DNA of 19,988 nucleotides from JBGPFS01 sp041483455 (GTDB taxonomy: Bacteria; Chloroflexota; Limnocylindria; Limnocylindrales; CSP1-4): NCBI GenBank assembly GCA_041483455.1, contig JBGPFS010000023.1:1-19988 (forward strand), given 5' to 3'. The notes beneath the pieces are model-generated. The model made no database searches. It was given only the letters and a program-made list of their open reading frames with translations, and had not been told where the DNA came from. The position numbers were made by a program, and so were the translations under genes. Positions within the stretch are counted from its first letter, which is position 1. Every line of letters starts with the position of its first letter. This document shows positions 15,948 to 19,988 of this stretch, in pieces.

Positions 15948-17107
15948 TGGCAGACCCGTCGCGGATCCTCGTCGTGGACGACGTTCCCCGTAACGTCCGG
16001 CTGATGGAGGCTGTCCTGACGGCCCAGGGCTACGAGGTCGTGCCCGCGTTCTCGGGCCTGGAGGCGCTCGATGCCGTCGCCCGCGATGCGCCCGATCTCG
16101 TCCTCCTCGACATCCAGATGCCGGACCTCAACGGCTACGAGGTGTGCCGGCGGATCCGAGCCGATCCGCTCGCTCGCTTCCTGCCCGTGATCATGGTCAC
16201 CTCGAGCGAGGGAGAGGATCGCGTGTCGGCCATCGAGGCCGGCGCCGACGACTTCATCACCAAGCCCTTCAACCAGCAGGAGCTGCTGGCGCGGGTTCGG
16301 TCGCTCATCCGGATCAAGCAGTACCACGACACGATCGAGAGCCAGGCGCAGCAGCTGGCCCACTGGAACCAGGACCTCGAGGCGCGCGTGGCCGCGCAGG
16401 TCGCGGAGCTCGACAAGCTCAAACGCCTCCGCCGCTTCCTCTCCCCCCAGCTCGCGGACCTGATCATCTCGTCGGGCCACGAGAACCTGCTCGAGTCGCA
16501 CCGCCGCGAGATCGCCGTGCTGTTCGCAGACCTTCGCGGCTGGACCGCGTTCAGCGAAACCAACGAGCCAGAGGAGGTGATGGGCGTCATCAGACAGTTC
16601 CATGAGGCCATGGGCGGCCTGATCCGCGACTTCGAGGCCACGGTCGGGTGGTTCGCCGGAGACGGACTCATGGCCTGGTTCAACGATCCGTTCCCCTGTC
16701 CGGACCCGGCCGCCCGTGCTGCCGCTATGGCGGTCGAGATGCGGAACGTGATGGCCACCCTGACGACCGGCTGGCGGCGGCGCGGTCATGAGCTTGACTT
16801 TGGAGCAGGTATCGCCCTCGGCTACGCGACGCTCGGGACGATCGGCTTCGAGGGACGCAATGACTACGGCGCGGTCGGCACCGTGATGAACCTCGCCTCG
16901 CGATTGTCCGATGAGGCACGGCCCGGTCAGGTCCTGATCAGTGCCCGTACCTTGGCCTCGGCGGCGGACCGGATCGAGGCCGAGCCGGTCGGCGATCTGA
17001 CGCTCAAGGGCTTCGGCAGGCCCGTAGCCGCCTTCAACGTCCTCTCGATGAAAGGACAGCCGGTCAGGATCGGGGTCACAGCGGACGGACCGGCGGAGAA
17101 GGGGTAG
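15947..17107 (+). CDS. Response regulator with class III adenylate/guanylate cyclase output domain
   Basis: A 386-residue output protein that should make a cyclic nucleotide in response to phosphorylation. An N-terminal receiver (about 5-122) has Asp11/Asp12, phospho-acceptor Asp55 (VLLDIQMPDLNG), Thr85 and Lys106. A coiled coil (about 127-162) joins it to the cyclase (about 185-370). Both metal-binding Asp residues are present (Asp195 in LFADLRG, Asp239 in AGDGLMAWF), as are the transition-state Asn315 and Arg319 in NLASRL. The two positions that normally choose ATP are changed: Trp235 stands where Lys is usual, and Thr312 where Asp is usual. Thr there occurs in class IIIb cyclases; Trp is odd. 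Activity seems likely, but the product (cAMP, cGMP or other) is open. Confidence 0.9.
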   Translation: MADPSRILVVDDVPRNVRLMEAVLTAQGYEVVPAFSGLEALDAVARDAPDLVLLDIQMPDLNGYEVCRRIRADPLARFLPVIMVTSSEGEDRVSAIEAGADDFITKPFNQQELLARVRSLIRIKQYHDTIESQAQQLAHWNQDLEARVAAQVAELDKLKRLRRFLSPQLADLIISSGHENLLESHRREIAVLFADLRGWTAFSETNEPEEVMGVIRQFHEAMGGLIRDFEATVGWFAGDGLMAWFNDPFPCPDPAARAAAMAVEMRNVMATLTTGWRRRGHELDFGAGIALGYATLGTIGFEGRNDYGAVGTVMNLASRLSDEARPGQVLISARTLASAADRIEAEPVGDLTLKGFGRPVAAFNVLSMKGQPVRIGVTADGPAEKG

Positions 17108-17164
17108 CCGGAGGTCTCACTCACCGGCCGGAGACGACGACCACAGGCACCTGGTCGGACACGT

Positions 17165-17213
17165 GGAGCCGGTGCCGCGCGAGCGGCGTGTCGGTTCGAC
17201 CCCGACCTCGCCT
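17165..17213 (+). repeat. 49-bp direct repeat, copy 2 (attR-like tRNA-Leu 3' fragment)
   Basis: Perfect copy of 13475-13523. It carries the 3' anticodon stem, long variable arm, T-arm and 3' acceptor strand, but no 5' half, so it cannot fold as a tRNA. The base at the discriminator position is G instead of A. It lies between the island and the tig promoter, where the displaced original 3' end of the tRNA gene would be expected. Confidence 0.95.
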
Positions 17214-17303
17214 GCAACCTCCGGAGCGGACCCTCCGACTCGCCTGCGCCCCGCCCGACGAGGCTGTCGCCGGGGTCGAAGGGCCCGAGCCGGCCCGCCC
17301 ACC

Positions 17304-17309
17304 TATAAT
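17304..17309 (+). promoter_or_regulatory. -10 box for a leaderless tig transcript
   Basis: Perfect TATAAT, followed by CCGCGGCG and then the tig ATG at 17318. The start codon sits 8 nt after the box, so transcription should begin at or within a base or two of the ATG. No Shine-Dalgarno is present. No -35 match is seen at 16-18 nt upstream. Confidence 0.65.
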
Positions 17310-17317
17310 CCGCGGCG

Positions 17318-18823
17318 ATGAACGTCACCAGCACGCCCGCCCCCAAGTCCTCCATCCTCCTCGAGATCGAGCTTCCGTCCGAGCGACTCGATCGATCGAT
17401 GGAGGAGGCCACCCGCCGCCTGGCCCGGCGGACCAAGGTCGCCGGCTTCCGACCCGGCAAGGCGCCCCGCTTCATGCTCGAGCGAGTCCTGGGTCCCGGC
17501 TCGGTCCTCGACGAGGCGGTGGACCTCCTCGTCTCGTCGGCCTACCGCGACGCGATCGCGGAGCAGGGCATCGTTCCGCTCACCCAGGCCAGCGTGGACG
17601 TGGTCCAGGCCGAGGAGGGCAAGCCGGTCATCTTCAAGGCGACCGTCCAGGTGCCGCCCGAGGTGACGCTCGGCGACTACACGAGCTTCGGGTTCGCCCC
17701 CGAGATCGAGCCGGTCGACTACCCGAAGGTCGAGGGGGTGATCGAGGAGCTGCGCGACCAGAACTCCTCGCTCCGGTCGGTCGAGCGGGCCGCAGCCAAG
17801 GGCGATTACGTCGTCATCGGCTTCACCGGGACGCACGACGGGGCGCCCTTCGAGGGCGGCTCGGCCGAGCGGATGCCGCTCGTCCTCGGCGAGGAGCGGC
17901 TGATCCCCGGCTTCGAGGAGCATCTGGTCGGGCTCGAGCGGGGTGGATCGACCGAGTTCGACATCCCCTTCCCGGACGACTACCCGGAGGCGAAGCTCGC
18001 CGGTCAGGTCGCCCACTTCGCGGTCGAGCTCAAGGAGCTCCGCGAGAAGGAGATGCCGGCCCTCGACGATGAGTTCGCCCGCCAGATGGGCGCGTTCGCC
18101 GACCTGGCGGCGCTCCGAACGGAGGTCCGGGCCCGACTCGGGCGGAACGCCCTCGACCGGGCGCGCCATGGGTTCGCCGATCGGATCATCGAATACGCCG
18201 TCGCGAACGCCACGGTCGAGCTGCCCGACATCCTGGTCGACCAGGAGGTCGAGGTCATGCACGATGAATTCCGGGCGACCCTCGCCAGCCAGGGGATCTC
18301 GGAGCCCGCCTACCTGAAGGCGACCGCCAAGACCGAGGCCGATCTCCATGCCGACTTCCGGCCGCGGGCGGAGAGCCGGGTCAAGACCCTGCTCGTCCTC
18401 TCGAAGGTCGCGGAGGCCGAGGCCATCGTCATCGGCGACGAGGTGATCGATGGCGAGATCGGCCTGGCCCGCCAACGCTACGCGGGCGACCCCAAGACGA
18501 TCTCCTACTTCGAGTCGGAGCGCGGTCGCAACTTCATCCGGAGCACCCTCCGGCGGACCCGGGTCGTCGAGACGCTGGTCGACCGCTGGCTGGCGGCCCA
18601 CCCCGAGCACCCCCCGATCCCGCACATCGAGGACGACGACCGCTCCGCCCTGCCGGACGGGACGGCCGGGTCGAATGCCGCGATCGGGGCGACCGATCCG
18701 TCGATCGTGCTCCAGCCGACCGCCCTCGAGTCCGAGGCGATCGGCCACCATCACCACGACCAAGACCACGACCGCGACGACCACGACCGCGCGTCCGCCC
18801 CGGCGACCGCCGAGCCCGCGTGA
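17318..18823 (+). CDS. tig: Trigger factor with His/Asp-rich C-terminal extension
   Basis: Ribosome-associated chaperone and peptidyl-prolyl isomerase that meets nascent chains at the exit tunnel. The N-terminal ribosome-binding domain carries the signature GFRPGKAP (43-50). The FKBP-type PPIase domain spans about 162-240, and the helical chaperone domain follows to about 427 (ends VVETLVDRWLAAHPE). At 501 residues it is longer than the usual 430-450. The extra tail is low complexity and holds a His/Asp cluster at 477-490 (HHHHDQDHDRDDHD). ATG 17318 is fixed by the -10 box just upstream. It heads the tig-clpP-clpX cluster; clpP begins 65 bp after the stop. Confidence 0.95.
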   Translation: MNVTSTPAPKSSILLEIELPSERLDRSMEEATRRLARRTKVAGFRPGKAPRFMLERVLGPGSVLDEAVDLLVSSAYRDAIAEQGIVPLTQASVDVVQAEEGKPVIFKATVQVPPEVTLGDYTSFGFAPEIEPVDYPKVEGVIEELRDQNSSLRSVERAAAKGDYVVIGFTGTHDGAPFEGGSAERMPLVLGEERLIPGFEEHLVGLERGGSTEFDIPFPDDYPEAKLAGQVAHFAVELKELREKEMPALDDEFARQMGAFADLAALRTEVRARLGRNALDRARHGFADRIIEYAVANATVELPDILVDQEVEVMHDEFRATLASQGISEPAYLKATAKTEADLHADFRPRAESRVKTLLVLSKVAEAEAIVIGDEVIDGEIGLARQRYAGDPKTISYFESERGRNFIRSTLRRTRVVETLVDRWLAAHPEHPPIPHIEDDDRSALPDGTAGSNAAIGATDPSIVLQPTALESEAIGHHHHDQDHDRDDHDRASAPATAEPA

Positions 18824-18888
18824 CCCGAAGCGTCCACCGCCCGAACCGCCACTCCGACCCAGCCGACCCCGAACCAGGGAGACCGACG

Positions 18889-19578
18889 ATGCTCGTGCCG
18901 ATGGTCATCGAATCCTCGAGCCGCGGGGAACGCGCCTACGACATCTACTCGCGGCTGCTGAAGGAGCGGATCATCTTCCTGGGCGAGGGGATCGACGACC
19001 ACGTCGCGAACCTCGTGATCGCCCAGCTCCTGTTCCTCGAGTCGGAGGATCCCGAGCGGGACATCTCGCTCTACATCAACTCGCCCGGCGGCATCGTCAC
19101 CAGCGGTCTGGCGATCTACGACACGATGCAGTACGTGCGCGCCCCGGTCAGCACCCTGTGCGTCGGGATGGCGGCGAGCATGGCCGCGGTCCTCCTGGCG
19201 GCGGGCGCGAAGGGCAAGCGCTATGCGCTCCCCAACAGCCGGATCATGATCCACCAGGGCTCGGGCGGCTTCCGGGGCAACGCTCCGGATGCCGTGATCC
19301 AGATGAAGGAATGGGAGCGCCTCGTCCAGCTCAACAACGAGATCCTCGCCCGCCACACCGGCCAGTCGCTCGAGAAGGTGGTCCGGGATACCGACCGGGA
19401 CTATTTCATGTCGGGTGGAGAGGCCCTCGACTATGGCATCATCGATGCGGTCTATACGGTGACCGGCGATTCGCTCATCGCCCAGGCCCACGACGCGGCC
19501 GTCGGCGGCAGTGCCGGCGGAACGCAGGGCGGCGACGAGGGCGGCGCGGCGCCGCAGACCAAGAAGGCCAAGGACTAG
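18889..19578 (+). CDS. clpP: ATP-dependent Clp protease proteolytic subunit
   Basis: Serine peptidase that forms the tetradecameric ClpP chamber and works with ClpX, encoded next. The catalytic triad is visible: Ser97 (GMAASMAA), His122 (IMIHQGSG) and Asp171 (DRDYFMSG). The Gly-rich loop SPGG is at 65-68. ATG 18889 is preceded by AGGGAGA, and the protein then begins MLVPMVIESS; a longer frame from 18820 is not supported. It has 229 residues, with a C-terminal tail of about 35 residues rich in Gly, Ala and Lys beyond the conserved fold. The tail is probably disordered. Confidence 0.95.
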   Translation: MLVPMVIESSSRGERAYDIYSRLLKERIIFLGEGIDDHVANLVIAQLLFLESEDPERDISLYINSPGGIVTSGLAIYDTMQYVRAPVSTLCVGMAASMAAVLLAAGAKGKRYALPNSRIMIHQGSGGFRGNAPDAVIQMKEWERLVQLNNEILARHTGQSLEKVVRDTDRDYFMSGGEALDYGIIDAVYTVTGDSLIAQAHDAAVGGSAGGTQGGDEGGAAPQTKKAKD

Positions 19579-19619
19579 GCCTCGCGGCCCAGTCCACGGA
19601 CCGCGGCGGAGGCGCATCG

Positions 19620-19988
19620 GTGACCACGACGAGCAGCACGAAGGGGCCCAAGGTCCCGTATCGGTGCAGCTTCTGCGGCAAGAGCCAGGAGCAGGTCCGC
19701 AAGCTGATCGCCGGGCAGGGCGTCTACATCTGCGACGAGTGCATCAACCTGTGCCAGGAGATCATCGAGGAAGAGCTGCTCGAAGCGCCGAAGGCCCGGC
19801 CGACGGCGGCCAAGCTCCCCAACCCGCGCCATATCAAGGCGTCGCTCGACCAGTACGTGATCAGCCAGGAGCGGGCCAAGAAGGTCCTCTCGGTGGCGGT
19901 CTACAACCACTACAAGCGGATCAACGCGGGCCATGCCGTTGACGAGGTCGAGCTCCATAAGTCGAACGTCCTCCTTGTCGGGCCGACC
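19620..19988 (+). CDS. clpX: ATP-dependent Clp protease ATP-binding subunit ClpX (3' partial)
   Basis: AAA+ unfoldase that selects substrates and feeds them into ClpP. The window holds the first 123 codons and ends just as the Walker A region begins (NVLLVGPT). The N-terminal C4 zinc-binding domain is complete: CSFC, then CDEC. The following segment with SLDQYVISQERAKKVLSVAVYNHYKR matches the start of the ClpX AAA+ module. GTG 19620 is preceded by GGAGG with 7 nt spacing. It starts 41 nt after the clpP stop, so the two are co-transcribed. Confidence 0.95.
   Translation, partial: MTTTSSTKGPKVPYRCSFCGKSQEQVRKLIAGQGVYICDECINLCQEIIEEELLEAPKARPTAAKLPNPRHIKASLDQYVISQERAKKVLSVAVYNHYKRINAGHAVDEVELHKSNVLLVGPT

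Larger units (their letters stand above)
13475..17213. mobile_element. tRNA-Leu-inserted mini-island (CIME-like) carrying a two-component/cyclase operon
   Basis: Bounded by perfect 49-bp direct repeats of the tRNA-Leu 3' end, with one repeat unit plus interior equal to 3690 bp. The interior holds a small ORF, a histidine kinase, a response regulator and a receiver-cyclase, all on the + strand. No integrase, relaxase, transposase or phage gene is visible, so it is not autonomous as seen. Hand counts of A/T-ending codons are higher inside (11 of the first 60 kinase codons; about a quarter of the small ORF) than in flanking genes (5 of the first 60 in mrp; 7 of 60 in tig). Recombinase-mediated insertion is inferred from the repeats. 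A remnant of a larger element or an element mobilised in trans are both possible. Confidence 0.75.

Noticed and set aside
17165..17213. A second tRNA gene
   Set aside because: Only the 3' 49 bases are present. There is no D-arm, no 5' acceptor strand and no complete anticodon, so it is an att-type fragment.

Overview
The window is about 20 kb of very GC-rich bacterial DNA with tight gene packing, many GTG starts and strong G/C preference at third codon positions. Gene content (tRNA-Leu, tig, clpP and clpX in a row; a potADBC operon with a class III aminotransferase; an FAD/GcvT fusion oxidoreductase; a Holin-X/DUF3618-like pair) fits a free-living, high-GC lineage. Chloroflexota (Limnocylindria/Ellin6529-like) is my best guess and an actinobacterium is the alternative; this placement is inference only.

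Layout. (1) 1-3301, + strand: the 3' part of a sarcosine/dimethylglycine dehydrogenase-like protein, coupled by a 4-nt overlap to an inositol-monophosphatase-family gene that appears broken by a single-base frameshift near 2550. (2) 3370-8986, - strand: a polyamine uptake and catabolism operon, transcribed potA-potD-potB-potC-aminotransferase, from a promoter with a perfect TTGACA -35 box at 9097-9126. (3) 9421-10497, +: Mrp/ApbC Fe-S carrier. (4) 10562-11836, -: CinA with a degenerate deamidase domain. (5) 11855-13407, +: a six-TM Holin-X-like protein and a DUF3618-like partner. (6) 13440-13524: tRNA-Leu(UAG). (7) 13525-17164: a compact signalling cassette (small ORF, sensor histidine kinase, single-domain response regulator, receiver-cyclase) with overlapping genes. 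(8) 17318-19988, +: trigger factor, ClpP and the start of ClpX, the protein quality-control cluster.

The main discovery is around region 7. A perfect 49-bp copy of the 3' end of the tRNA-Leu gene (13475-13523) recurs at 17165-17213, exactly 3690 bp downstream. This is the classic attL/attR signature of tRNA-targeted site-specific integration. The DNA between the repeats is a two-component/cyclase signalling operon with no visible integrase, so it looks like a very small, non-autonomous (CIME-like) genomic island inserted between tRNA-Leu and tig. The cyclase also has an unusual substrate pocket (Trp and Thr where Lys and Asp normally select ATP). Other points of interest are a recurring -10/CCGSSG promoter motif with leaderless gene starts, the IMPase frameshift, the degenerate CinA C-domain and a His/Asp-rich tail on trigger factor.
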